From CAYLKK01 sp964412505 (GTDB taxonomy: Bacteria; Pseudomonadota; Alphaproteobacteria; UBA3830; CAYLKK01), in contig CAYPOM010000003.1 of assembly GCA_964412505.1 (NCBI GenBank), positions 1-64,000 of the forward strand: a DNA stretch of 64,000 nt. The letters are read 5' to 3'. A program made the position numbers and the translations under genes. Each line of letters opens with the position of its first letter. Positions within the stretch are counted from its first letter, which is position 1. Shown piece after piece: positions 35,330 through 44,154 of this stretch. The notes under the pieces are model-generated. The model saw only the letters and a program-made list of their open reading frames with translations, made no database searches and was not told the DNA's origin.

Positions 35330-36121
35330 TTAACTTAAACCTCTTGCACCACAGAATGAACGACGACTATTATCCTTCAAAAATGCGATTAGAGACCTAG
35401 CACTCAAATATTTAATATCTTCCTTTTCTAACGATTGTATTTTCTCTGCAAAAACACCATCCGTTTCAAAAATAGAATTATATATCTTTTTTAGGCAGGA
35501 TATTTCATCCAATGTCGCGCCTTTTCTTTTAAGACCAAGAATATTCAATCCATGCAATTCCGCCCTATTTCCTTGCACACTTCCAAACGGAATTACATCT
35601 CTTTCTACCCCGCACATACCACCTACCATAGCATATTCTCCTACTCTAACCCATTGATGGACAGCACTTAATCCACCAAAAACAGCATGATCACCTACTG
35701 TCACATGCCCAGCTAAAGTTGCACAATTCGCCATAATCACATTGTTCCCGACAATACAATCATGAGCAACATGTGTATTTGCCATGAGCAAGCAATTATC
35801 CCCAACTACAGTTTTCATTATACCGCCTTCAGTACCAGGCTGAATCGTAACATACTCGCGTATTGAATTATTTTTCCCTATTACAACTTTTGAGTCTTCC
35901 CCATGAAATTTAAGATCTTGAGGAGGAAAACCTATAGATGAAAACGGATAAAAAATAGATCCATCCCCAACTTCAGTTTTTCCATCTATACAAACATGAG
36001 ATACAAGCTCTACATTATCGTGCAAAACTACACTATCACCAACTACACAATATGGCCCTATCTTTACATTGTTTCCTATAGATGCTCTTTTACCTATAAT
36101 AGATGTTGGATGTATCGACAT
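35330..36121 (-). CDS. lpxA: acyl-ACP-UDP-N-acetylglucosamine O-acyltransferase
   Basis: First step of lipid A synthesis. The 263-residue protein is a left-handed beta-helix of hexapeptide repeats (IGKRASIGNNVKIGPYCVVG...), with HVAHDCIVGNNVIMAN carrying the catalytic His, and GLSAVHQWVRVGEYAMVGG, followed by the C-terminal helical domain (GLKRKGAT...). Normal length. It starts 3 bases after the fabZ stop. Confidence 0.97.
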   Translation of the reverse strand: MSIHPTSIIGKRASIGNNVKIGPYCVVGDSVVLHDNVELVSHVCIDGKTEVGDGSIFYPFSSIGFPPQDLKFHGEDSKVVIGKNNSIREYVTIQPGTEGGIMKTVVGDNCLLMANTHVAHDCIVGNNVIMANCATLAGHVTVGDHAVFGGLSAVHQWVRVGEYAMVGGMCGVERDVIPFGSVQGNRAELHGLNILGLKRKGATLDEISCLKKIYNSIFETDGVFAEKIQSLEKEDIKYLSARSLIAFLKDNSRRSFCGARGLS

Positions 36122-36124
36122 TTG

Positions 36125-36586
36125 TTATTCCTTTGACTTTTCCTGCTTTACAATCATAGCCGCAAACTCAGCTTCTGCGACTAACGCATCATTTACGAAC
36201 GCTTCTCCTTTAAATCGCCAAACATTCCCTCTTGCCTTATCTTTAGTAACTTTTAATTTCAAAGTATCACCAGGAACAACTGCTTTTCTAAATTTCACAT
36301 TATCCATCGACATGAAATACACAAGATCTCCTGACGCCTCTAAATTCATTGTTTTACAGACCAGAATACCTGCAGTTTGCCCCATAGCTTCAACAATTAG
36401 GACACCTGGCATTATAGCCTTAGCCGGAAAATGTCCTTGAAAAAAATGTTCATTAATAGTGACATTTTTCACACCAATAGCCATTTCTCCTAACTCATAA
36501 TCCTCGATCCTATCGACAAGTAACATAGGATATCTATGAGGTAAACACTTCAAAATATCATCCAGATATAAAACCTTTTTTTCCAT
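36125..36586 (-). CDS. fabZ: 3-hydroxyacyl-ACP dehydratase FabZ
   Basis: Hot-dog-fold dehydratase of fatty acid synthesis, 153 residues. HRYPMLLVDRI near the N-terminus and the catalytic stretch EHFFQGHFPAKAIMPGVLIVEAMGQTAG (His, then the downstream Glu) define FabZ. ATG 36586 is chosen by homology of the N-terminus; a TTG four codons earlier is also open and neither has a strong ribosome-binding site. lpxD, normally just upstream, is not here. Confidence 0.95.
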   Translation of the reverse strand: MEKKVLYLDDILKCLPHRYPMLLVDRIEDYELGEMAIGVKNVTINEHFFQGHFPAKAIMPGVLIVEAMGQTAGILVCKTMNLEASGDLVYFMSMDNVKFRKAVVPGDTLKLKVTKDKARGNVWRFKGEAFVNDALVAEAEFAAMIVKQEKSKE

Positions 36587-36638
36587 CACGCAAGCCAATC
36601 AAAAAAACACACTAACAATAACATAATTCTTGTGAATA

Positions 36639-37193
36639 TCATATACATTCATTTTCTATTATATGTAAAAGATCATTAATAGCTACATCTAACTTATCAT
36701 TAACTATAATATATTCATATAAATCGTTATGAGCGATATCTTCTGTAACCAGAGAAAGTCTCTTTGCAAGATTTTCCTTAGATTCTGTATTTCTTGAAAC
36801 TATTCTTTTTGTTAATTCATCTATAGATGGAGGCATAATAAAAATGCCTACCGCACAATCACCAAAAAGCTCCTTAATTTTCACAAAACCATGCCAAGAA
36901 ATCACAGATATTACATGACCATCTTCTAATGCCATCTTTATTCCAGATTTCGCAGTTCCGTATTTGTTACCAAACATCTCTACAGTTTCAATAAAATCAC
37001 CCATTTGTTTTTTTTTATCGAATTCATCTTCTGTTAGAAAGTTATAATGTACTCCATCCTCTTCATTAGGCCTAATTTTCCTAGTAGTGCAAGACACAAC
37101 ATGCTTTATATCTGCTCTCTCTTTTAAAATAGCACTAGCTATTGTCGATTTACCTACACCAGATGGGCCTGAAATTACAAAAATTTTATTCAT
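36639..37193 (-). CDS. gmk: guanylate kinase
   Basis: Phosphorylates GMP to GDP. 184 residues, with P-loop ISGPSGVGKST, the GMP-binding SCTTRKIRPNEEDGVHYNFLTEDEF region and HGFVKIKELF. The open frame continues 17 codons upstream with hydrophobic residues, but an extended -10 promoter lies at 37216-37224, downstream of that longer start, so ATG 37193 is preferred. Confidence 0.95.
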   Translation of the reverse strand: MNKIFVISGPSGVGKSTIASAILKERADIKHVVSCTTRKIRPNEEDGVHYNFLTEDEFDKKKQMGDFIETVEMFGNKYGTAKSGIKMALEDGHVISVISWHGFVKIKELFGDCAVGIFIMPPSIDELTKRIVSRNTESKENLAKRLSLVTEDIAHNDLYEYIIVNDKLDVAINDLLHIIENECI

Positions 37194-37598
37194 AACAAAC
37201 ACACAAATACATGAAATTATAACATATTCAAAATACAATAACATAAATTGTTTAACATGATTTAATTCATATTAAACTATAATTTAAATATGCAAATAGT
37301 ACTTACTCCTTATCCTACAAAACAGTGCAAGTTACAATACAGCAAAATTTTATAAAAAATGCGTTTTGTAACTAAAAAATACATTTTTGAATTCACTATA
37401 ATTAAATAGCGCTCGACTTAACCACATCTTGCAGTTGTAACTTTTTACACTTTTGATTTATTGTAGATTAACTTACAGACCCAATAACAAATGACAAAAC
37501 GTCTTCAATAAGCAACTGACAACCAAGCAATTGAAACTCCCCACCGATCTGTGATAAATATGGCATATCAAGTTATTTATAATTATTTGAGGTTGTGT
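37194..37598. other. divergent control region between gmk and the LRR-like gene
   Basis: No gene is supported. It holds the gmk extended -10 promoter and three copies of AGTTACAA or its complement (37330, 37366, 37435). Confidence 0.5.
37216..37224 (-). promoter_or_regulatory. extended -10 promoter of gmk
   Basis: TGTTATAAT on the minus strand (TG, one base, TATAAT), 22 bases before the chosen gmk ATG, with no clear -35 box. Confidence 0.5.
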
Positions 37599-38888
37599 AT
37601 GATTACTATATTTCGTGTATTTTTCATATTATTTTTTATATTGATTCAATATGAAAGCAGTACTATGCTATCTGCGTCTAAATACTTATACGACAAGTAC
37701 AAAGATGACACTAGCATACCTATTATTTGTTTAGTTACACCGGAGCAAAAGAGAGAAATCGTCGAAGAAAATCAAAAGCATATTGACAATGGCTATTGGA
37801 ATGAATGTAGCAATAATATTTTTGGTTACGCAGTTGATAGATCTATCGAAACAAAATATTCATTTGAAAAAGTTTGTGCATGCATTATGCTAGCTGGCTT
37901 TGAAAATAATGTTCATATTAACCAAAACAGCACAATTCATAGATTAGCAAAATCTTGTGTATTTGGACTAAATCATGATAGAGAAAATCTATCTGATGTT
38001 TTAAATACAGTTATACAAGGTCTAAAACGAGAAGATATAAGCGAGTCAAGACAAATGACATTACTCATGTTACAGTATTTAGTAAACATAGATACATACA
38101 AAAAAATTAGATACTACGGTAGACATATTGTAAATCGTTATTTACAAAATTGTTTAATGTGTTGGCGTATAAATTCGTTACAGAATATTTTTTTCACATT
38201 TCTTAAACACACATATGGCTTTACAAGTAGTATGTATAGAAATGAGTGCTTTGTATTGAACAATAGGTCCAAATTTAATAGACGCGTTGATAACACGAAA
38301 TACAACGTTCCAATAGATACAAACGTGCTTTTACAATCTGTAATTCCGTCAAAATGCAACGACGCAGTAATAACTGCAAGTATTTTAGACAATGGAATAA
38401 TATTACAACCACATATTGGGAATACTTTAAAAAATATTATTGATATTTTCACTAAATCTCAACGCATACTAAAACGAATTGAAATTCAGTCTAGATTTAT
38501 AAGCTTACCATATTCTACCTTCAATAAAACAAATTGTGAAAAAATTGTTTTATTTGCACCTATAAGAAAAATAGAAAAAAAAGCATTTTTAAATTGCAGC
38601 GTAAATCAAGTAGACGTTAAATCAGATCGTATTGAAAATATCAAAGGTAATATTGCGTGCAAAGAAAGTAATATTTCATCTTTAAGAATAAATGATTTAA
38701 CTACCAAAGCTAAGATTTATGAACAAAACGACGCACTAAAGAAGATCATAGTGAGTTCAGAAAAAGAAATTAAATGGAAAGATATACTAGAAGACCCATC
38801 ACTTGTTGATAGAATATATATAATGAAGGACGGGAAAGAGCAAGGAATATCTCAAGACTACATCGACGATGAATTTATAGAATGGTAA
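37599..38888 (+). CDS. exported protein with BspA-type leucine-rich repeat region
   Basis: ATG 37599 has TTGAGG eight bases upstream and gives a clean signal peptide (MITIFRVFFILFFILIQYES...). The 429-residue product starts with about 270 helical residues of no known family. It then has repeats of the BspA/LRR_5 kind: IVLFAPIRKIEKKAFLNCSV followed by NQVDVKSDRIENIKG and SNISSLRINDL, where IxxIxxxAFxNC is the hallmark. BspA-like proteins are often surface or secreted host-interaction proteins. One of the few plus-strand genes in this half; a terminator follows it. Confidence 0.7.
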   Translation: MITIFRVFFILFFILIQYESSTMLSASKYLYDKYKDDTSIPIICLVTPEQKREIVEENQKHIDNGYWNECSNNIFGYAVDRSIETKYSFEKVCACIMLAGFENNVHINQNSTIHRLAKSCVFGLNHDRENLSDVLNTVIQGLKREDISESRQMTLLMLQYLVNIDTYKKIRYYGRHIVNRYLQNCLMCWRINSLQNIFFTFLKHTYGFTSSMYRNECFVLNNRSKFNRRVDNTKYNVPIDTNVLLQSVIPSKCNDAVITASILDNGIILQPHIGNTLKNIIDIFTKSQRILKRIEIQSRFISLPYSTFNKTNCEKIVLFAPIRKIEKKAFLNCSVNQVDVKSDRIENIKGNIACKESNISSLRINDLTTKAKIYEQNDALKKIIVSSEKEIKWKDILEDPSLVDRIYIMKDGKEQGISQDYIDDEFIEW

Positions 38889-38899
38889 ATAAAAAAAAT

Positions 38900-38930
38900 A
38901 AAAAACGCAAACATTTGCGTTTTTTATTTT
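38900..38930. terminator. bidirectional Rho-independent terminator
   Basis: CGCAA (38906-38910), a four-base loop and TTGCG (38915-38919) are flanked by an A-run on the left and a T-run on the right. It can therefore end the plus-strand LRR gene and the minus-strand hppA gene that converge here. Confidence 0.8.
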
Positions 38931-38937
38931 GTGCAAT

Positions 38938-41022
38938 TTATAAGAATTTAGCTAAAGATGCCAAAATTAATAATGCGACTATGTTAATTATTTTAATCAT
39001 AGGATTGATGGCTGGACCAGCCGTATCTTTGTATGGATCACCTACAGTATCACCAGTAACAGCAGCTTTATGTGCTTCAGATCCTTTCCCTCCGAAGTTA
39101 CCATCCTCTATATATTTCTTTGCATTGTCCCATGCGCCTCCACCAGACGTCATTGAAATTGCAAGGAACATTCCAGTTAATATAGTTCCCAATAACATAG
39201 CGCCAAGACTTGTTAACGCAGATGAAAGCCCATTAACTATATAAATTACAGCGAATAGAACCAATGGAGATAGAACTGGTAATAAAGAAGGTAAAACCAT
39301 CTCATTTATTGCTGATTTTGTAAGCAAATCGACAGCCGTTTTATAATCTGGTTTTGCTTCACCAGTCATAATACCCTTAATTTCCTTGAACTGACGACGT
39401 ACTTCTATAACAACAGCACTACCTGCTCGTCCAACTGACATCATACCTGATGCACCGAATAAATAAGGTAATAATCCACCTAAAAACAATCCGATTACGA
39501 CAAATGGATCCTGCAAATTAAAATCAAGATTGATCGCAGGCAAATAATGCTTCACATCTTGTGTATATGCTGCGAACAAAACAACAGAAGCCAACCCTGC
39601 TGATCCTATAGCATACCCTTTTGTAACAGCCTTTGTCGTATTTCCAACGGCATCTAAAGCATCAGTTATTTTTCTAACATCTGCAGGTAGTTCAGACATT
39701 TCTGCTATTCCTCCAGCATTATCGGTAACTGGTCCGTATGCATCAATTGTTACGATAGTTCCAGCCAAAGCCAACATAGATGTTGCAGCTATTGCAATTC
39801 CATATAAACCAGCTGTTTGGTATGACATAATAATTCCTATACAAATAAGAATTACTGGCATAGCTGTAGATTCCATAGAAATAGCAAGACCTTGGATAAT
39901 ATTCGTAGCATGTCCAGTCTCAGATGCCTGTGCTATGCTTTTCACTGGTCGATAAGAAAAAGAAGTGTAATACTCTGTTATGAATACTATAGCTAAAGTC
40001 ACAAGTATTCCGATTATAGAACATGAAATCAAAGAACAACCTGTGAATATAGTCCCAGTACTAGTCATGAAAACTTTAGCACAACCGAATATTGAACTTG
40101 TAGCTCCACCTATCAAAACTATCGAAGAAACAGCTGTTACCAATAAGCTTTTATAAAGAGCTTTCATGATATTTTTATCTTCGCCTAATTTTACAAAAAA
40201 AGTACCTAATAATGAACCCAATATGCATATTCCAGAAATAACCAATGGATATACTGATAGCAAGTACCTATCTTTCCCAAAGAAAAACAAACTCGCTAGT
40301 ACTATAGTAGCAGCATTTGTCACTATGTATGTCTCGAATAAATCAGCAGCCATACCGGCACAATCACCAACATTGTCTCCAACGTTGTCCGCGATAACAG
40401 CAGGATTTCTAGGATCATCTTCAGGAATTCCTGCTTCAACTTTGCCAACAAGGTCTGCTCCTACGTCTGCACCTTTTGTAAAGATACCTCCACCTAATCT
40501 AGCAAATATAGAAATTAATGATGCTCCAAAACTCATTGCAATTAGAGCCTCTGAGATCGTATGAGAATCAACATCCATAGCTGATAGGATGAAATAATAT
40601 CCAGATATCCCTAATATACCTAGTCCAACAACTAAGAATCCTGTAATTGCACCAGATTTATATGCTACTTCGAGAGCCTTTTCTAAGCCTGATCTTGCTG
40701 ATTCTGCAGTCCTGACATTAGCACGCACAGAAATATGCATACCAACAAAACCAGCTACACCAGACAATACAGCGCCTATAACAAAACCAAATAAGCTGTG
40801 TGCGCCAAGTAGTACCAAAACAATCAAAGCTATAAATGCTCCGACAATTGCTATAGTTTTATATTGACGGCTTAAATATGCCTCTGCTCCTGCTTGTATA
40901 GCTCCTGCAATTTCCCTCATTCTTTCATTACCATCTGGCATTGCTAATAATGAGCGAATATTGAGCAAACCGTACCCAAGAGCAAAGAGGCCACATAAAA
41001 CCACAAATACTCCAAAGGACAT
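38938..41022 (-). CDS. hppA: membrane-bound proton-translocating pyrophosphatase
   Basis: Hydrolyses pyrophosphate to pump H+ across the inner membrane. The 694-residue protein has about 16 membrane segments and the substrate motif DNVGDNVGDCAGMAADLFETY. The sequence GNTTKAVTKGYAIGS has Lys where K+-dependent enzymes have Ala, marking it as K+-independent and H+-pumping. ATG 41022 has TTGGAGG upstream and is chosen over ATG 41061. The enzyme lets the cell save energy from biosynthetic PPi. Confidence 0.96.
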   Translation of the reverse strand: MSFGVFVVLCGLFALGYGLLNIRSLLAMPDGNERMREIAGAIQAGAEAYLSRQYKTIAIVGAFIALIVLVLLGAHSLFGFVIGAVLSGVAGFVGMHISVRANVRTAESARSGLEKALEVAYKSGAITGFLVVGLGILGISGYYFILSAMDVDSHTISEALIAMSFGASLISIFARLGGGIFTKGADVGADLVGKVEAGIPEDDPRNPAVIADNVGDNVGDCAGMAADLFETYIVTNAATIVLASLFFFGKDRYLLSVYPLVISGICILGSLLGTFFVKLGEDKNIMKALYKSLLVTAVSSIVLIGGATSSIFGCAKVFMTSTGTIFTGCSLISCSIIGILVTLAIVFITEYYTSFSYRPVKSIAQASETGHATNIIQGLAISMESTAMPVILICIGIIMSYQTAGLYGIAIAATSMLALAGTIVTIDAYGPVTDNAGGIAEMSELPADVRKITDALDAVGNTTKAVTKGYAIGSAGLASVVLFAAYTQDVKHYLPAINLDFNLQDPFVVIGLFLGGLLPYLFGASGMMSVGRAGSAVVIEVRRQFKEIKGIMTGEAKPDYKTAVDLLTKSAINEMVLPSLLPVLSPLVLFAVIYIVNGLSSALTSLGAMLLGTILTGMFLAISMTSGGGAWDNAKKYIEDGNFGGKGSEAHKAAVTGDTVGDPYKDTAGPAINPMIKIINIVALLILASLAKFL

Positions 41023-41056
41023 AAAGCCTCCAAAAAATAATTCAAAATATTTACTA

Positions 41057-41095
41057 ATCATACATTAATTGAATCGTTAAGTAAAACGATTCAAT
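41057..41095 (-). promoter_or_regulatory. hppA promoter overlapped by a perfect inverted repeat
   Basis: TTTACT (41080-41085), 17 bases, TATGAT (41057-41062) on the minus strand. ATTGAATCGTT (41068-41078) and AACGATTCAAT (41085-41095) form an exact 11-bp inverted repeat across the -35 box and spacer. It could be an operator for hppA or the terminator of the protease gene upstream; no T-run follows on the minus strand. Confidence 0.5.
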
Positions 41096-41117
41096 AATAA
41101 TCATTGTAATACTAAAC

Positions 41118-42551
41118 TTATTCAGAAGCAGCATGCTTGATCGCATGATTTATAAAATCAATGCACTCTTTTCCAAATAAGCATTCGCGCATAATAACGT
41201 TACCAGGCAATATTCCGATTGGTTTACACTTTCCATCTTCAGATTGTTGAAATATTAAGCTACCGCTATCACTTGGTCCTATATCTAATGGCGCAACGAA
41301 TTTCATCCAACCATATTTAGATACTGTTTCCCAGGCACAAAGTTTTACAATTTTTTTCTCCCCCCAACCTAACTTATGTTTAAGCTCCATGTAAGCGCCA
41401 TTTACAATACAAAACTCAGCTGGCCTACCATAACCAACTATGAAAGAACTGTTTATATCAGGATTTTCAATTTGCTCAACATATATGCGATTTTCATAGT
41501 TGCTATGCAGTAAAGGTTCTTTTAATATCGCGACTGTAATATCAGCCACAAGAAACTCGCTGCTGCTATTGCTATCTGACACGACAATATAACATTCGCC
41601 TCCGTTGCTAGAATACAAATACGCTTTTTCTATTCCGATAACACTTGATTTTTCATTTATCTTTTGGGAATCCATGTACGGTATGTCATGCCTCAAAGTT
41701 TGGGCCTCATCAGATGTATCTGTTAAAAAAGTCATATCTTGATTTAATTTACATACGTACAATGTGAGTTCTTCATCTGAAGTAATTTTTTCTACATTTA
41801 AACTAGAATCTGGAATCATATGTGCAGCAGTCAATATTACACGCCCTTTCAATTGTTCAGGCATATCGTCCGTATATATTATAGTTCCTGTACCAATTTC
41901 TTTAGATTCAATATTATTAACTCGACCAATAGATTCAGATATCGAACACATATCACCAGATCTGACTTTATCCAAGCAAGTCGATATAGCTTCAGCAGCA
42001 TCTATACATGAAGCGTCTTGTTTTATTTCATATTTACACAGTATATTATTTCGACAATACTTTATACTATTCGGCAAGGCATTCTCTAATATTTCAAGAA
42101 ATCGATGCGATATATTTTGAAATGCCTCTATACTTGTTTTAAGAAACTCTAAGCACATTTCATCGATTAGTTCTACTCTACCAACGTCTATACCACATTC
42201 AACCTTAATTCCATCTGCTACTCGCCTCCGACTCTTCACATTAAGCTTTGCTATATCATACATCAATTCACCATATGCCCCGAGTTCAGTCTTATTCAAA
42301 TATTCACTAAGTACCCCTACAAACTCATCTTTAAGACCTATAATTTGCATGTAGCATTTTTCAGCCAATTCCGAATTCCACGTACCAAAAGCGTCTACGT
42401 CTTTCAATTCATCCCATTCATCTTTGATATTAATTGCTTCAACAGCAGTCAAAATATCTGGAATTGACTCTTTTATATACTTATACAAATCTGTTTCTAA
42501 AAGCTCGTCGAAATACTCGCTAGCAAGCGAATCTTCTCCTTTTGCTTTCAA
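41118..42551 (-). CDS. trypsin-like serine protease, cut off from its signal peptide
   Basis: A 477-codon frame starting at TTG 42551. The first ~215 residues are helical and unknown. A chymotrypsin-fold domain follows: GTGTIIY, then LTAAH with His244, LVADITVAIL with Asp337, and GPSDSGSLIF with Ser429, a complete catalytic triad with the GxSxSG form. Directly upstream and in the same frame lies a 40-codon frame with a signal peptide and ribosome-binding site (42564-42686), separated only by TAA and four codons. The intact ancestor was almost certainly an exported protease; the present gene is either a recent pseudogene or is expressed by reinitiation or readthrough. Confidence 0.75.
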   Translation of the reverse strand: MKAKGEDSLASEYFDELLETDLYKYIKESIPDILTAVEAINIKDEWDELKDVDAFGTWNSELAEKCYMQIIGLKDEFVGVLSEYLNKTELGAYGELMYDIAKLNVKSRRRVADGIKVECGIDVGRVELIDEMCLEFLKTSIEAFQNISHRFLEILENALPNSIKYCRNNILCKYEIKQDASCIDAAEAISTCLDKVRSGDMCSISESIGRVNNIESKEIGTGTIIYTDDMPEQLKGRVILTAAHMIPDSSLNVEKITSDEELTLYVCKLNQDMTFLTDTSDEAQTLRHDIPYMDSQKINEKSSVIGIEKAYLYSSNGGECYIVVSDSNSSSEFLVADITVAILKEPLLHSNYENRIYVEQIENPDINSSFIVGYGRPAEFCIVNGAYMELKHKLGWGEKKIVKLCAWETVSKYGWMKFVAPLDIGPSDSGSLIFQQSEDGKCKPIGILPGNVIMRECLFGKECIDFINHAIKHAASE

Positions 42552-42563
42552 GTTTTCTATGGT

Positions 42564-42686
42564 TTACATAATTGTGTATTTTGGGTCAATTTTATAATCA
42601 TTAGACTCTGCAAAACTAACTTGCATTCCATATATATTTTGACAAATACAAACAGTAAATATGCAAGCATATAATTTATTAAACAT
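42564..42686 (-). pseudogene. signal-peptide fragment of the trypsin-like protease gene
   Basis: Starts at ATG 42686 with TGTGAGGG upstream. It encodes MFNKLYACIFTVCICQNIYG, a Sec signal peptide, plus 20 more residues, then TAA at 42564-42566. The frame past this TAA is the protease frame, so a single nonsense codon divides one gene into two. Confidence 0.75.
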
Positions 42687-42831
42687 AATTTACCCTCACA
42701 AAATACTATCCATTTTAGCCGTAACATACCATCTCCTGTCAAGATAGTTAATTTATGGAATTTTCATACAGACATATTATGTTCGTCATTTATCAAGTAA
42801 CATACTATTGTACATACGTAAATTTGAAGCA

Positions 42832-44109
42832 TTAATTTCTACTTTTAAGTTTGTTAATTATAGTCGCTCTAACATACCTTGACACGCTCTTAAGCAATAT
42901 ATATTCATTTTTAAAAGTCATTTTTATCATTTGATGCAATGTATTAACACCTCCTCCTTCAGCTAATACCATACCTCTTTCAGCAATTACTAACCAAAAT
43001 GGGCTAAATGATAAGCTCAATGCTGTTAAAGCAATCAAAAAGTCCTTACTGGCATCATTCAAAACACCAGCTTTCATTCCTGCACTAACTAATACGAATG
43101 CAAATTCACCAAAATGCCCCAACAAAACACCTGATATAAATGCATCTTTTAAATTTAATTTAAAAAACCTAAGCAAAACAATGTTGATGAATGTTTTTAC
43201 AACAGCTACACTTAATACTGAGGTAAGCAAAGGAAGCAAATTTCGAAACATATATGCTAAATCTACAATCAAACCTATCGACAGAAAAAAAACAAGTAAT
43301 AATAACTCTTCTATTATAACTGTTGATTTTTGTAAACTTTCTTTTATTGGAGAATTCCCTAAAATTAACCCAGCTACAAAAGATCCAAATGCAGCAGATG
43401 TACCGAAATATATCGCCAAACTCGCCCCACCTAAACAAAACGTAACAGTACATGCAGCTAGTATGTCTGTTTGATATTTCAAATAATCTAAGAATTTGTA
43501 TATTTGCTTCTTATAAACCAGGCATAATAAAACAAGGACAAAAAATAAAATTATAGTAGCTATAAATTTTGAGTCAAAATGATTACTAGGTACATTTGTC
43601 TCGACCAAAAAATGTACAGCAATAACAAGAGACAAAGAAACAATATCCTGTAGTATTAATATCCCTAACGTAATATTAGATATGCTTTCGCTAACATTCT
43701 TTATCTTTTCTAAAGACTTTACAGTTACAGCAGTCGATGATGGTATTGAACAAAATGTAGCGATAAGAATAAATTCTTTACTCCAACCGAACAAGTATCC
43801 TAGAGCACAAAAAATGGCACCAAATGCAATACCTCCTATAATAATCGTTCCTATTCCAACTTTCCATACTGATTTTATTTTTTCGACAGAGATTGTAAGC
43901 CCTATTGTAAATAGCAAAAACATAATTCCCATGTCTGCAAGCATCTCTATAAAAGGCTCATTTTGCACGAATTTAGTACATGAAGGACCTAGCAAAACTC
44001 CAGCTAAAATATAACCTACCATCGGAGGCTGCCCAATTTTCATTAAGCATAATCCAGCAACTGTTACGCTTAGAACTACAATAAATATTTGAATTATAGC
44101 GAATTCCAT
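42832..44109 (-). CDS. CPA2-family cation:proton antiporter (Kef-type, no TrkA domain)
   Basis: A 425-residue membrane protein with about 12 segments. Features of the Kef/Na+/H+ exchanger fold: GQPPMVGYILAGVLLGPS near the N-terminus, MGIMFLLFTIGL, LILQDIVSLSLVIAV with the transport Asp, and GVLLGHFGEFAFVLVSAGMKAG. It lacks the C-terminal TrkA-N nucleotide-binding domain of KefB/C and instead ends in a short basic tail. Likely exchanges K+ or Na+ for H+ across the inner membrane. The next gene upstream is the ABC ATPase, 45 bases away. Confidence 0.9.
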   Translation of the reverse strand: MEFAIIQIFIVVLSVTVAGLCLMKIGQPPMVGYILAGVLLGPSCTKFVQNEPFIEMLADMGIMFLLFTIGLTISVEKIKSVWKVGIGTIIIGGIAFGAIFCALGYLFGWSKEFILIATFCSIPSSTAVTVKSLEKIKNVSESISNITLGILILQDIVSLSLVIAVHFLVETNVPSNHFDSKFIATIILFFVLVLLCLVYKKQIYKFLDYLKYQTDILAACTVTFCLGGASLAIYFGTSAAFGSFVAGLILGNSPIKESLQKSTVIIEELLLLVFFLSIGLIVDLAYMFRNLLPLLTSVLSVAVVKTFINIVLLRFFKLNLKDAFISGVLLGHFGEFAFVLVSAGMKAGVLNDASKDFLIALTALSLSFSPFWLVIAERGMVLAEGGGVNTLHQMIKMTFKNEYILLKSVSRYVRATIINKLKSRN

Positions 44110-44154
44110 TACAGATAATTATAAAAATATACTATATGAAAATACAAATACCCA

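Noticed and set aside
42557..42742. 61-codon minus-strand frame upstream of the protease
   Set aside because: It is in a different frame from the signal-peptide frame that has the ribosome-binding site and joins the protease frame.
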